Assembly: GCA_030949705.1 (NCBI GenBank)
Contig: JAUZSF010000019.1
Location: 62,001-126,000, forward strand
Length of the DNA stretch: 64,000 nucleotides
Direction of reading: 5' to 3'
DNA from: Robiginitomaculum sp.
GTDB taxonomy: Bacteria > Pseudomonadota > Alphaproteobacteria > Caulobacterales > Maricaulaceae
The translations under genes and the position numbers were made by a program. This document shows positions 36,952 through 46,727 of the stretch, piece after piece. Below the pieces are notes generated by a model. The model saw only the letters and a list, made by a program, of their open reading frames with translations, made no database searches and had not been told where the DNA came from. Position 1 is the stretch's first letter. The number at the start of each line of letters is the position of its first letter.

Positions 36952-39676
36952 ATGAAAAAGAAAATCTTATTAATGGGGGCTTCCGCGCTTATGCTCAGTG
37001 CTTTTGGCACGACGTACGCTTTTGCCCAGGAAGAAACGATCGTTGAAGACGATATCATCGTAACGGGTACGCGGCGCACAGCACGCTCCGCCGCAGACAG
37101 CCCGGCACCGGTGGACGTCATCTCCGGTGATGAGTTTGTCAACCAAGGTGCGACAGACATGGGCGATCTTATTCGCCAGACGGTGCCGTCTTATAACGTC
37201 AACCAACAGCCCATCTCTGATGCGGCAACGCTTATCCGTCCGGCCAACCTGCGTGGCCTGTCTCCGGATGAAACGCTGGTATTGGTCAATTCCAAGCGCC
37301 TTCACCGTGCGGCGGTTATTACCTTCCTTGGTGGCGGTATCTCTGACGGTGCTCAAGGCCCTGACATTTCAACCATTCCTGCTTTGGCGCTGAAACGCGT
37401 TGAAGTTCTGCGTGATGGTGCTTCATCACAATATGGTTCAGACGCCATTGCCGGCGTGATCAACTTCATCCTCAAGGATGGAACTGACGGTGCCACGCTT
37501 GAAACCAAATTTGCCTCTAATTACGACAATGGTGGCGACGCCTATACGGTTGCAGCCAATGTTGGCCTGCCTCTTGGCGACAGTGGCTTTTTCAACATTA
37601 CGGGTGAGTGGAGCCAACAGGATCCAACCAACCAGTCTGTACAGCGTGATGATGCAGCCGCTCTGATTGCTGCGGGGAACACCGCTGTTCTGAATGCGGT
37701 TGATTTCATTCAAACCGATGTCGCCCAGGTCTGGGGTCAGCCTCGTGTCCGTGACGACATCAAAGCGTTTGTGAACACCGGCGTTGATTTTGGCGAAAAT
37801 GGCCAGATTTACGCATTCGGCAATTATGCACAGCGTAAAGTTGAAGGCGGCTTCTTCTTCCGTAACCCCACCAATCGTGGTGGTGTGTTTAGAGGGCCGC
37901 TGGTTGATCCGCTTACCGGTCAACCAGATCCCAATGGTGTTCCTTCGGTTCGCGTAGGCGACCTTTCCGGCGACACCGCGGGTGATTGCCCGGCGGGTAT
38001 TCCGCTTGACCGCTGGTGGTGGTCTGCTTCCGGATCCGACCATTCTTGGTCTGGTTACGGCCGATGACAACTGCTTCTCGTTTGTTGAAATGTTCCCTGG
38101 CGGCTTTACCCCGCGCTTTGGTGGTAAACTGACCGACCGCAGCGTCGCGATTGGCGTCAAAGGTGACATTCAGATCGGTAACGGTATCGGATATGATGTC
38201 AGCTATAAATATGGCCAAAACGACATCAACTTCTTTATCAACAACACCATCAATGCCTCCTTGGGGCCAGACACACCGACATCGTTCCGTCCGGGTGGCT
38301 ATACCCAGGCAGAAAACGACATCAATGTTGATTTGAGCTATGCGGTACCAGTGGCCGGCTTTGCTTCGGATCTGAACATTGCGGCCGGTTTTGAATATCG
38401 TTCAGAAAGCTTCACCATCCGTGCTGGTGATCCAGCCTCTACGGCTCTTGGCCCGCTTTCCGCACCATCGCCAGCCTTCCCAACGGGCCAGGGCTTCTCG
38501 TCCAGCTCCAACGGGTTTGGTGGCTTTATTGCTTCCAGCGCCGGCACCAGCACCCAGTCGAACATTGCGTTCTATCTGGATACAGAAGCCGACGTCACCG
38601 AACGGTTGATCCTGCAAGCGGCGATCCGTTACGAAAACTTTGACTCTTTCCAAAGCACCACAGACTTCAAGTTCGGTGGTAACTTCAAGGTTACGGATGA
38701 CTTCCGTCTGCGCGGCACCTACAGCTCTGGTTTCCACATCCCGACCGCTGGTCAGGCTAATGTGACCAACGTATCGACGGTCTTTGTCGGTGCCGAGCTT
38801 GCCGACCAGGGCACGATCCCGCTTTCCAGTGCGGCTGGCCAGTTCATGGCTGACTTCCTGGTATCGCAAGGTCAAAAGCGCCCGACGCTTGGCCCTGAAA
38901 AGTCTGACAGCTTCAGCGCCGGTGCCGCTCTGAAACTGGGTCCTGCCAGCTTCACCGTGGATTTCTTCCACATCAAGGTGAAAGACCGGATCGCCCTGTC
39001 TTCCAGCTTTAACTTCGTTTCGGCCCTGCAAAGCGTGGCCACCAGCAATGGGGTAGCATTTGACCCGACAGCCACTACGTCGCAATTGCTGAACACGCTG
39101 GATGCCGCGGGTATTCTGAACGCTGGTGACTTTGCCGGTTCAGAAGACCTGACCTCGTTTGGCTTCTTTAACAATGATTTCGACACCCGCACACAAGGTA
39201 TCGATATCGTTGGTAATATGCCGATTGATCTTGGTCGCGGCAGCACCAATGCCACCCTGGCGTTGAACTATACCGACACCAAGGTTACCCGTCCTGGTAA
39301 TATCAGCCCAGGTCGTCTGCGCCAGTTGGAAGAAAACCTTCCGAACTGGAAAGGCAATCTGACCCTGAACCATGACGAAGGTAACTGGGCCGTTCTCTTG
39401 CGCGCCAATTACTATGGCAGCTTCTTTGAAGATCATCTGGACTCTAATCTGGCCTTCCCCATCAATGGTGGTGCCGAGATTACCTTTGATGCTCAGCTGG
39501 CATTGCGCTTCATGGACGAAAAATACCAGATTGCTATTGGGGCCAACAACATCCTCAATAACTTCCCGGACAAAAACCCATGGGCCGGTATTGTGGGCGC
39601 CAAATACCCGCTTACCGCACCTGGTGGTATCAATGGTGGGCTGTACTACATCCGCCTGACCGCCAAATTGCCTTAA
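36952..39676 (+). CDS. TonB-dependent outer membrane receptor, frameshifted
   Basis: About 907 residues. A signal peptide (MKKKILLMGASALMLSAFGTTYAFA) is followed by a plug domain (DIIVTGTRRTARS, DLIRQTVPSYNVNQQPISDA, VLRDGASSQYGSDAIAGVINFIL) and a beta barrel. The second frame begins at TAGGGLLPDP, reached by removing one T near 38009 (CTTGACC for CTGACC). Codon choice (GGT, GTT, CGT, AAC) is that of a highly expressed gene and differs from its neighbours. The ligand cannot be inferred, because no transporter or enzyme for a specific substrate sits in the same operon. Two hairpins follow the gene. Confidence 0.92.
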
Positions 39677-39690
39677 GGCGATGGTCTTGA

Positions 39691-39716
39691 TCTGATCCTG
39701 CCCCGGCAGGATCAGA
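39691..39716 (+). terminator. Hairpin after TonB receptor gene (first)
   Basis: Inverted arms TCTGATCCTGCC (39691-39702) and GGCAGGATCAGA (39705-39716) 15 bases after the receptor stop. It lacks a clear T-run, so it may aid mRNA stability. Confidence 0.65.
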
Positions 39717-39729
39717 TACACCAAACGAA

Positions 39730-39759
39730 AACCCCGGCTGGAAACAGCCGGGGTTTTTT
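39730..39759 (+). terminator. Rho-independent terminator of TonB receptor gene
   Basis: Stem AACCCCGGCTG/CAGCCGGGGTT with loop GAAA, followed by a run of T (39754-39759). It lies downstream of the first hairpin and before the convergent nucleoside hydrolase gene. Confidence 0.9.
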
Positions 39760-39782
39760 GTTGGTACACACTTTTGGATCGT

Positions 39783-40724
39783 TTATGGCAAACGGCCAAG
39801 ATGTGCGGTTAAAAGATCAAAATACCCGTCCGCATCAATCTGGTTCATCACCATGCAATTGGGCGCTTCCGCGGTGGTGCCCCACCAGTCCATAACCGTC
39901 ATTCCCAGGGTCAGGCCACTGGAAATTTCGATCTGGACCGGGATTTTCTTGCCACTGAAGAGTTCAGGTTTGAGAAGATAGGCAATCACACACGGATCGT
40001 GCAGCGGCGCGCCTTCGGCGCCATATTTTTCCACATCATGGCGATTGAAATAGGAGAGCATGCCGGCACAGGCCCGGCCGGTTTCATTGCCCAGCGCCGC
40101 CAAATCGCCAATGCGATAGGCCGTGGCCAGCGCCTTGTGGGTGACATCCAGCGGCATCAGGGTGAGCGGCAGGGCGCTATTGAACACTACATGGGCCGCA
40201 TGGGGGTCGACCAGAATATTAAATTCCGCTGCCGGCGTGGTATTGCCGCCTTCGAAAAAGCCGCCGCCCATCATCACGATTTCGCGGATGCCGCGGGCAC
40301 ATTGGGGTGCCTTCACCAGGGCCATGGCGATATTGGTCAGCGGCCCCAGGGTGCATAGGGTTATTTCGCCCTCACCGGCCGCCATCAGCGTGTCGATAAT
40401 AAAATCAACGCCGTGCTGGTCCTGCAAAGGGGTTTTGGTCTCTGGCCAGTCATAGCCATCCACGCCGGTGCGTCCATGCACATTTTCCGCGGTAATCAGA
40501 TCACGCACCATGGGCCGCGAACAGCCCGCATAAACCGGCACATCATCGCGGCCGCTAAGGTCCACCAGCCGCCGCGCATTCTTTTGCGTCAGGGGCAGCG
40601 GCACATTGCCCGCCACGGCAATAATGCCGCGAACATCCAGTTTTTCCGGCGCCGCCAAGGCCAGTAAAATGGCCAACGCATCATCCTGCCCCGGATCTGT
40701 ATCAATTAGTATTGGGTGTCCCAT
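39783..40724 (-). CDS. Inosine-uridine nucleoside N-ribohydrolase family protein
   Basis: A 313-residue hydrolase that cleaves the N-glycosidic bond of nucleosides. The N-terminal ribose/Ca2+ motif is [12 protein letters not shown]. The ENVHGRTG segment, [16 protein letters not shown] and the histidine in the later [10 protein letters not shown] region complete the active site. The start is at the ATG at 40724. A ribokinase lies about 3 kb away at 44123, and the two could feed ribose salvage, but they are not in one operon. Confidence 0.93.
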   Translation of the reverse strand: MGHPILIDTDPGQDDALAILLALAAPEKLDVRGIIAVAGNVPLPLTQKNARRLVDLSGRDDVPVYAGCSRPMVRDLITAENVHGRTGVDGYDWPETKTPLQDQHGVDFIIDTLMAAGEGEITLCTLGPLTNIAMALVKAPQCARGIREIVMMGGGFFEGGNTTPAAEFNILVDPHAAHVVFNSALPLTLMPLDVTHKALATAYRIGDLAALGNETGRACAGMLSYFNRHDVEKYGAEGAPLHDPCVIAYLLKPELFSGKKIPVQIEISSGLTLGMTVMDWWGTTAEAPNCMVMNQIDADGYFDLLTAHLGRLP

Positions 40725-40845
40725 TACCGATTCCCACCTTTTTGAGATTTGTAGAGCATGCAGACGGCAGGGCAAGCCCATTCTGAAACTTGTGAAAATG
40801 CAGAACAAACTGGAAACGTCATGCCAGATACGATACAACCGCGCC

Positions 40846-43108
40846 ATGAGCGATCGCCCCGGCATGAACGAAACCCCACAGCCAGATTTTGTGCTGGATG
40901 GCCCGGTTGAGGGGGGCGCCCCCTGGGTGCCACACCGCCCGGCGCGGCCAGAAAAGTCCGAAGGCGGCAAGGCCTTCAAACTGGTTTCCCCGTTTGAGCC
41001 AAAGGGAGACCAGCCCCAGGCCATTGCCGATCTGGTGGCGGGCATACAGGATGGCGATAATGATCAGGTTCTGCTGGGGGTTACCGGCTCTGGCAAGACC
41101 TTCACCATGGCCAAGGTGATCGAGGAAACCCAGCGCCCGGCCCTGATTCTGGCCCACAACAAAACCCTGGCGGCACAGCTTTATGGCGAATTCAAAAGCT
41201 TTTTCCCCGACAATGCGGTGGAATATTTCGTCTCGTATTACGACTATTACCAGCCCGAGGCCTATGTGCCGCGCACCGACACCTATATCGAGAAAGACAG
41301 CTCCATCAATGAGGCCATCGACCGCATGCGCCATGCGGCCACCCGCGCCATTCTGGAGCGCGATGATGTGATCATCGTGGCTTCCGTTTCGTGCATTTAC
41401 GGCATTGGCTCGGTCGAGACCTATACCTCCATGGCCTTCACTATTGAGACCGGCGAGACCATGGACCAGCGCACTTTGATGCGCCGTCTGGTCGATCTGC
41501 AATACCGGCGCAATGACCAGGCCTTCACCCGCGGCAGCTTTCGCGTGCGCGGCGATGTGGTCGAGATTTTCCCCGCCCACTATGAAGACCGGGCCTGGCG
41601 GGTGGATTATTTTGGTGATGAGATCGAAAGCATTGCCGAGTTTGATCCGCTGACCGGCAAAAAAAACCGGCACGCTGGAGGCGGTAAAGGTCTATGCCAA
41701 TTCGCATTATGTGACCCCGCGCCCGACCATGAAACAGGCCATTACGCAAATCCGCGAAGAGCTGAAGGTTCAGCTCAAATGGCTTTATGACAATGGTAAA
41801 TTGCTGGAGGCGCAACGCCTGGAACAGCGCACCATGTTTGATCTGGAAATGCTGGAGGCTTCAGGCGTTTGCGCGGGGATCGAAAACTATTCGCGCTTTC
41901 TGACCGGGCGAAAACGCGGCGAGCCGCCCCCCCCACCATGTTTGAATATCTGCCCGATAATGCGCTGGTGTTTGTCGATGAAAGCCATGTCAGCGTGCCG
42001 CAATTGGGGGCCATGTATAAGGGCGATTATCGACGCAAGTCCACACTGGCCGATTATGGCTTTCGCCTGCCTTCCTGCATGGATAACCGGCCCCTGAAGT
42101 TTGAGGAATGGGACGCCATGCGCCCGCAATCGGTGTTTGTTTCGGCCACCCCCGGCCCATGGGAGCTGGAACAGTCCGGCGGGGTCTTTACCGAACAGGT
42201 GATCCGGCCCACGGGCCTGATTGATCCACCGGTCGAGGTGCGCCCGGTCTCAAAAGACGGCGCCAACCAGATCGACGATGTGATCGACGAAGTACGCCGG
42301 GTGACCAAAAATGGTTATCGCTCGCTGGTCACCACCCTGACCAAGAAAATGGCCGAGGATCTGACCGAATATATGCACGAACAGGGTATTCGCGTGCGCT
42401 ATATGCATTCGGATATCGACACGCTGGAACGTATCGAAATCATCCGGGATTTGCGCCTTGGCGCGTTTGATGTGCTGATCGGTATTAACCTCTTGCGCGA
42501 GGGGCTGGACATCCCCGAATGCGCCTTTGTCGGCATTCTGGACGCGGACAAGGAGGGTTTTTTGCGTAGTGAGACCTCGCTGATCCAGACCATTGGCCGC
42601 GCCGCGGCGCAATGTGGACAGCCATGTGGTGCTCTATGCCGATCGCATTACCGGCTCAATGGAACGGGCCATGGCAGAAACCAAGCGCCGACGCAAAAAA
42701 CAAAAGGAATACAACGCCAAACACAACATCACCCCGCAAAGCATCAAGCGCGATATTGGCGATATTCTGGACAGTGTTTACGAGGGCGACCATGTGCGCA
42801 TTGCCGCTTCGGACACGGTGCGCGACTACGCCAAGGGGCTGGCCGAAGATGGCGAACACTTTATCGGTGCCAACCTTGCCGCCGTTATCGAAGACATGGA
42901 AAAACGTATGCTCGCCGCCTCGGCCGATCTGGAATTCGAAGAGGCCGCCCGCCTGCGCGACGAGATCGCGCGCCTGCGCGAGACCGAGCTCGATATGCTG
43001 GAACCCGGATCGGCCGGGCGCAAAAAGGGCCGCACCTGGCGCGGCAAAGATACCTCTACCCGCGGCGTCAGCTGGAAACACAAGCGTGGGAAGAAGGGGG
43101 GACGGTGA
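40846..43108 (+). CDS. uvrB: Excinuclease ABC subunit B, frameshifted three times
   Basis: UvrB is the DNA helicase-like core of nucleotide excision repair. Walker A GVTGSGKT, the beta-hairpin region [32 protein letters not shown] and the C-terminal UVR domain ([28 protein letters not shown]) are visible. Three breaks interrupt the frame: an eight-A run at 41659-41666 (seven expected in GKKTGT), an eight-C run at 41927-41934, and an extra G at 42607 in GRAARNVDS. All three are in runs or GC repeats, which indicates sequencing errors. The start is the ATG at 40846 ([15 protein letters not shown]). Confidence 0.93.
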
Positions 43109-43338
43109 TAGGAGAAAAAACGTTTGCCAGCCTTAGAAAAGGTCAGAGAATTATAAGTGGGTATGTGGGAGGTCAACTGACGAGTACCCCTGACACATAG
43201 CCCCGGCCCGTTTACCCTTGCAAAAGCAAGAGCTGGGATGACGCATTTCTTGTAATGGCATTGCCGAACGCGTTCCGGCAATCCAGAGCGGGGTCTGTGC
43301 AAAGCTGGATACCCCGGATAATGACAGGCAGTGCTACC

Positions 43339-43396
43339 CATACTTCGAGGCCCTTCGTGGGTGCTACGCACCCCCTCAGGACACCTCAGTATGAGG
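43339..43396 (+). repeat. 58-base palindromic repeat, copy 1
   Basis: Begins CATACTTCGAGGCC and ends CCTCAGTATGAGG. The inverted copy at 63311-63368 differs at only five positions out of 58. A hairpin GGGTGC-TAC-GCACCC occupies the centre. The end sequences resemble the REP-like units at 5024 and 43414. Confidence 0.85.
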
Positions 43397-43413
43397 CCCA
43401 GTTCAATTTATCT

Positions 43414-43453
43414 CCTCATCCTGAGGTGCGAACGAAGAGAGCCTCGAAGGATG
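43414..43453 (-). repeat. Related palindromic unit of the same family
   Basis: On the minus strand it reads CATCCTTCGAGGC...CTCAGGATGAGG, sharing the end motifs of the 58-base repeat while the centre is different and shorter. It lies 18 bases from copy 1. Confidence 0.7.
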
Positions 43454-43979
43454 ACTTACACCCCAGGCCCCCCGGCCTTCGCCGGGGTGACGCGGGCGGG
43501 AATATGATGACGTCCTCTCCCAAGGGGAGGGTGAGGCAGAAAATGATAGATGATCATTTTCTACGATTGGTGAGGGGATGGCGTTACACCCCCTTGGTAT
43601 CATTCTGTTATGCACTATCCCCTCATCCCAAGCTTCTCCCTATAGGAGAAGGGGCAAGTCCTCGCCCGACCGCTTGACCGGAGGGTCCATAAGAAAAAGT
43701 CACATGCGCTGTTCTTCACCCTGCCCCCGGATCAAGTCCGGCAAGGACAGGGGGAAGTGCAAACATCATACCCCATCAGCGTTCCTGTGGGACAAGGTTT
43801 TATTATCCCCGCCTAAACCCAACCGCGTCATCCCGGCCCCCGCCCCGGGACCCATAGGGCATTGCAACCTGCAGGAACGCACACAATGGATCCTCCGCTC
43901 AAGTCGGAGGATGACGAAATGGGAAGGCGGATGAGGTTATCCTCCCGCATAGCGCTCCCAAGGGTCAATAAGGGGTAAC

Positions 43980-44096
43980 ACCGCCCCCTCGGCATCCCTG
44001 CCCTTACCCCTTAATGGTCCCTGAATGCGAAAAAACGAACCCTAAACGTCCCTTATTTATCCCTTTTTACCCCTTGCAAAAGCGGGAATAAAACCA
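43980..44096 (-). repeat. Dispersed GGG-run repeat, copy B
   Basis: The reverse complement matches 12884-13010 over about 115 bases. It starts 27 bases before the ribokinase stop codon and abuts the ribokinase terminator, so it is transcribed if termination fails. GGG runs are spaced every 10-11 bases as in copy A. Confidence 0.8.
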
Positions 44097-44099
44097 AAT

Positions 44100-44124
44100 A
44101 ACCCCCGCCATGGTGGCGGGGGTT
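44100..44124 (-). terminator. Terminator of the ribokinase gene
   Basis: Perfect stem AACCCCCGCCA/TGGCGGGGGTT with a three-base loop, overlapping the ribokinase stop codon and followed on the minus strand by TATTTGGTTTTATT. Confidence 0.85.
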
Positions 44125-45055
44125 AGACTGGTGCATTTTGGGTAAGGAAATCCTGTATTTGTAGCCAGTCCGGGGCGGCGCCTTCGGCACCCGGGCACTG
44201 GACCGAAAGGGCCGCGGCGGCCGAGGCATGACGCGCCGCCTCGCCAAGCGATGCATGGCTTGCCAGCACCTTGGCCAGAACGCCATTAAATACATCCCCC
44301 GCGCCAGTGGGATCGATGGCCTTGACGGCAAAGGCCTTAACATATTCGCCTTCGCCTTGAGAAAACACGTAATAGCCCGCCTCGCCCATGGTGATCAGCA
44401 CGTCTTTTGCCCCCCGGGCACAGAGCGCCTTGGCGGCCTCGCTGGCGCTGGCCTCGTCATGAGGATAAATACCGGTAATGGTTTGGGTTTCGCTCTCATT
44501 GGGGGTGATGATATCGGCATAGGCAATCAAATCGGCCGCCTCTGGCGTGGCCGGGGCCGGATTGAACACCGTGCGCACCCCGGCTTTGGTGGCCATATCA
44601 AGGGCGGCCCGAACCGTGCCCGGCGGCACTTCCAGTTGTGTGATCACAATCTCTGCGCCGGTGATAAGCCCCTTGTGCCTGTGCAGATCATCCGCAGTCA
44701 GGCAGGCATTGGCCCCCGGCGAGACCACAATCATGTTTTCGCCATCCGTATTGACCAAAATCCCCGCCGTGCCGGTACTGGTGTGCGAAACCCGCTTTAT
44801 GCCGGTAAGATCAAGACCATTGTCTTTGGCATACCCCAGGGCCCTGTCGCCAATGCTGTCTGTGCCGACACAGCCAATCATGGTGGTTGTCGCCCCGGCG
44901 CGGGCCGCCGCGATGGCCTGGTTCAGCCCTTTGCCACCCATGCACAGGGCCGAGCCAGTGGCCAATATGGTTTCGTTGGGGCGCGGAAATTGATCGACGG
45001 CAAAGGATATGTCGCCATTAATGCTACCGATCACAGTGACCTTTGGGTGCTTCAT
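44123..45055 (-). CDS. rbsK: Ribokinase (PfkB family sugar kinase)
   Basis: A 310-residue PfkB kinase that phosphorylates ribose at C5. The start at 45055 (MKHPKVTVIGSINGDISFAVDQFPRPNETI) excludes an upstream in-frame extension. The first PfkB signature is GGKGLNQAIAAARAGA and the second is DPTGAGDVFNGVLA with the catalytic aspartate. Best match by eye is ribokinase, though other pentose kinases of the family cannot be excluded. It follows the terminator of the small membrane protein gene. Confidence 0.92.
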   Translation of the reverse strand: MKHPKVTVIGSINGDISFAVDQFPRPNETILATGSALCMGGKGLNQAIAAARAGATTTMIGCVGTDSIGDRALGYAKDNGLDLTGIKRVSHTSTGTAGILVNTDGENMIVVSPGANACLTADDLHRHKGLITGAEIVITQLEVPPGTVRAALDMATKAGVRTVFNPAPATPEAADLIAYADIITPNESETQTITGIYPHDEASASEAAKALCARGAKDVLITMGEAGYYVFSQGEGEYVKAFAVKAIDPTGAGDVFNGVLAKVLASHASLGEAARHASAAAALSVQCPGAEGAAPDWLQIQDFLTQNAPV

Positions 45056-45071
45056 GCCCACATTGCATAAG

Positions 45072-45100
45072 AAAAATCCCGGCACGTAAAGTACCGGGAT
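45072..45100 (-). terminator. Terminator of the 35-residue membrane protein gene
   Basis: Stem ATCCCGGTAC/GTGCCGGGAT with one mismatch, loop TTTA, then TTTTTC on the minus strand. It separates the small gene from ribokinase. Confidence 0.82.
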
Positions 45101-45179
45101 CAGTGATTTGCTGGGGGGCAGGGGTTTATGGTGTTATTATTGGCATCTACATTCTTTGGCAGATTTGGGCGTTTTAGAG

Positions 45180-45287
45180 TTACGCCATAAAGGTTGTGGC
45201 GATTGAGACACCAATGGTTGTCAGGACAGCGGCGTACATAATGACACCGACGATGGATTGAAGCGGGGTATTGCCGAAGCGTACCAT
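45180..45287 (-). CDS. Single-span 35-residue membrane protein (novel)
   Basis: I do not recognise this protein. It begins MVRFGNTPLQSIVGVIMY and continues to TTFMA. After a ten-residue polar start with a positive charge, residues 11-34 form one hydrophobic helix. AGGAG lies eight bases before the ATG. A strong Rho-independent terminator lies about 80 bases beyond the stop, and an AT-rich region with repeated TATCG motifs lies upstream, so it looks like an independently regulated gene. It might be a small subunit or regulator of a membrane complex, but nothing adjacent shows which. The high ATC/GTC/ACC-type codon usage suggests good expression. Confidence 0.6.
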   Translation of the reverse strand: MVRFGNTPLQSIVGVIMYAAVLTTIGVSIATTFMA

Positions 45288-45569
45288 AATATATTCTCCT
45301 CATGTGCCCTTGTGGTTCCGGGGAGGGATCAGGGCGGTTGACCGAAAAGGCCTCTTGGTGGGCCATGGCGGGATGCGTTCCCGTCCATGTCGATAATCAA
45401 TAAACGTATATCGAAAAACAATCAAGCATTATTTATCGTAAAACAATGAAATATCGGCAATAAACGATAAGTTTGGTAATGTCGGCATGGTTAATGGGTT
45501 GAAAACACGAGCTTTTCAACATTACCGCCAACGCGCAAAATAATGCAGTTTTTGATGAGACAAGAAGGC
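45288..45569. other. AT-rich upstream region of the 35-residue gene
   Basis: Holds the leader and likely promoter of the small membrane protein gene. A hairpin CGGGA-ACGCA-TCCCG lies in the leader (minus strand, about 45368-45384). The metB stop lies at its right end. No other gene is seen. Confidence 0.5.
45409..45469 (-). promoter_or_regulatory. Clustered TATCG operator-like array
   Basis: TATCGAAAAACAAT (45409-45422) and TATCGTAAAACAAT (45434-45447) are near-identical direct repeats 25 bases apart. TATCGGCAATAAACGATA (45452-45469) is a palindrome with the same half-site. The cluster lies about 125-180 bases upstream of the small gene and probably binds a dimeric regulator. The regulator is not identified. 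Confidence 0.5.
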
Positions 45570-46727
45570 TTATAAAGCCGCCAATAGGGTTTCCAGCTCG
45601 GCAATCTGGTCTTCGGCGCACTCCAGCCCCACGGAAAGACGCAACAGCGAGTCGCCAATGCCGGCCTTTTGGCGGGCCTCTTCATCCATGGCCCGGTGGG
45701 TCATGCTGGCCGGGTGGCAGATCAGGCTTTCGGTACCGCCCAGACTTTCGGCCAGTTGAAACAATTGGGTGCCGGCCACAAATCGGCCCACCCCATCGCG
45801 GTCACTGGCCAGATCGAAACTGAGGATCGCACCGGGACCGCTTTGTTGCGCTTTGGCCAGCGCATAGCCCGGATCCTCTGGCAAACCGGGATAATAAACC
45901 CGGGAGACCTGGGGGTGTTGCTGCAAAAAGCGCGCAATGGCCAGCGCGTTGGCTTCCTGAATGTCCAGACGGGCGTGCAGGGTACGCAGCCCCCGCAAGG
46001 TCAGATAGCTGTCAAAGGGCGCACCGGTTACGCCAATGCAATTGGCCCACCAGCACAGTTTTTCGGCCAGTTCGGCTTCTTTGGCGATAGCAATACCGCC
46101 GACCACATCGCTGTGGCCGTTCAGAAACTTGGTGGTGGAATGCACCACAATATCGGCCCCCAGTGCCAGCGGGGTCTGGCGGGCCGGCGATAAAAAGGTG
46201 TTGTCGCAAACCACCAGTGCCCCGGCATTTTTGGCGGCAATGCTCAGCGCCTTAATATCCACCAGCCGCATAAGCGGGTTGCTGGGGGTTTCGATAAAGA
46301 ACAAAGCTGGTTTGGCTGCCAGCGCCGCCGCCACCGCGGCTGGATCATTCTGGTCAATAAAGAGCACCCGCAGGCGGCCCTGCGCCTGCCGACTGTTCAG
46401 CAAACGATGGGTGCCGCCATAGGCATCATGGGGCGCGATCACCAATTGGTCCGCCTTGATCAGGTTCAGGACCAGATCAATGGCCGCCATGCCAGACGCG
46501 GTCACCACACCGCCGGCGCCACCTTCCAGCGTGGCAATGGTTTCGGCCAGGGCATCGCGATTGGGATTGCCACCACGGCCATAATCATAGGGCCCCATCT
46601 GGTCCAAGCCGTTGAATTTATAGGTGCTGGAAAGATAAAGCGGCGGGATCACCGCGCCATAGCCCGGATCCTTGCCGAGCTGGGCACTGACACAATGGGT
46701 GACGGATTTTGGCGGCTTAGCGGACAT
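45570..46727 (-). CDS. metB: Cystathionine gamma-synthase
   Basis: A 385-residue PLP enzyme of the Cys/Met metabolism family that condenses an O-acyl homoserine with cysteine. The resemblance to E. coli MetB is close throughout (YGAVIPPLYLSSTYKFNG, SRRGNP-equivalent YGRGGNPNRD, GMAAIDLV, VVDNTFLSP-equivalent CDNTFLSPARQTPLALGADIVVHS). The PLP lysine is in STTKFLNGHSDVVGG (near residue 205). The start overlaps the metX stop by 11 bases. It may also act as an O-succinylhomoserine sulfhydrylase. Confidence 0.9.
   Translation of the reverse strand: MSAKPPKSVTHCVSAQLGKDPGYGAVIPPLYLSSTYKFNGLDQMGPYDYGRGGNPNRDALAETIATLEGGAGGVVTASGMAAIDLVLNLIKADQLVIAPHDAYGGTHRLLNSRQAQGRLRVLFIDQNDPAAVAAALAAKPALFFIETPSNPLMRLVDIKALSIAAKNAGALVVCDNTFLSPARQTPLALGADIVVHSTTKFLNGHSDVVGGIAIAKEAELAEKLCWWANCIGVTGAPFDSYLTLRGLRTLHARLDIQEANALAIARFLQQHPQVSRVYYPGLPEDPGYALAKAQQSGPGAILSFDLASDRDGVGRFVAGTQLFQLAESLGGTESLICHPASMTHRAMDEEARQKAGIGDSLLRLSVGLECAEDQIAELETLLAAL

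Larger units (their letters stand above)
43109..44099. other. Gene-less, repeat-rich interval downstream of uvrB
   Basis: No convincing gene is present in this ~1 kb. It holds members of several repeat families: GATGACGCATTTC/ATTGCCG...CCGGCAATCCAG (about 43237-43315), the 58-base palindromic repeat (43339-43396), a related unit (43414-43453), the GGCCTTCGCCGGGGTGACGC unit (about 43482-43500), and CTCTCCCAAGGGGAGGG (43515-43531) and CTTCTCCCTATAGGAGAAGG (about 43631-43650) type hairpins, and the inverted GGG-run repeat at its right end. Open frames in it read through these repeats and are not believed. Confidence 0.6.

Noticed and set aside
40846-43108. Calling uvrB a pseudogene
   Set aside because: The three breaks fall in homopolymer or GC runs and all conserved domains are otherwise present.
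43339-43660. CRISPR array
   Set aside because: The repeats are palindromic, differ in length and are not separated by regular unique spacers.
43255-43934. Open frames of 118 to 140 codons downstream of uvrB
   Set aside because: They traverse several REP-like repeats and share no protein family.
45100-45366. An 88-codon open frame overlapping the 35-residue gene
   Set aside because: It is in another frame of the same strand, lacks a good ribosome site and reads through the terminator of the small gene.
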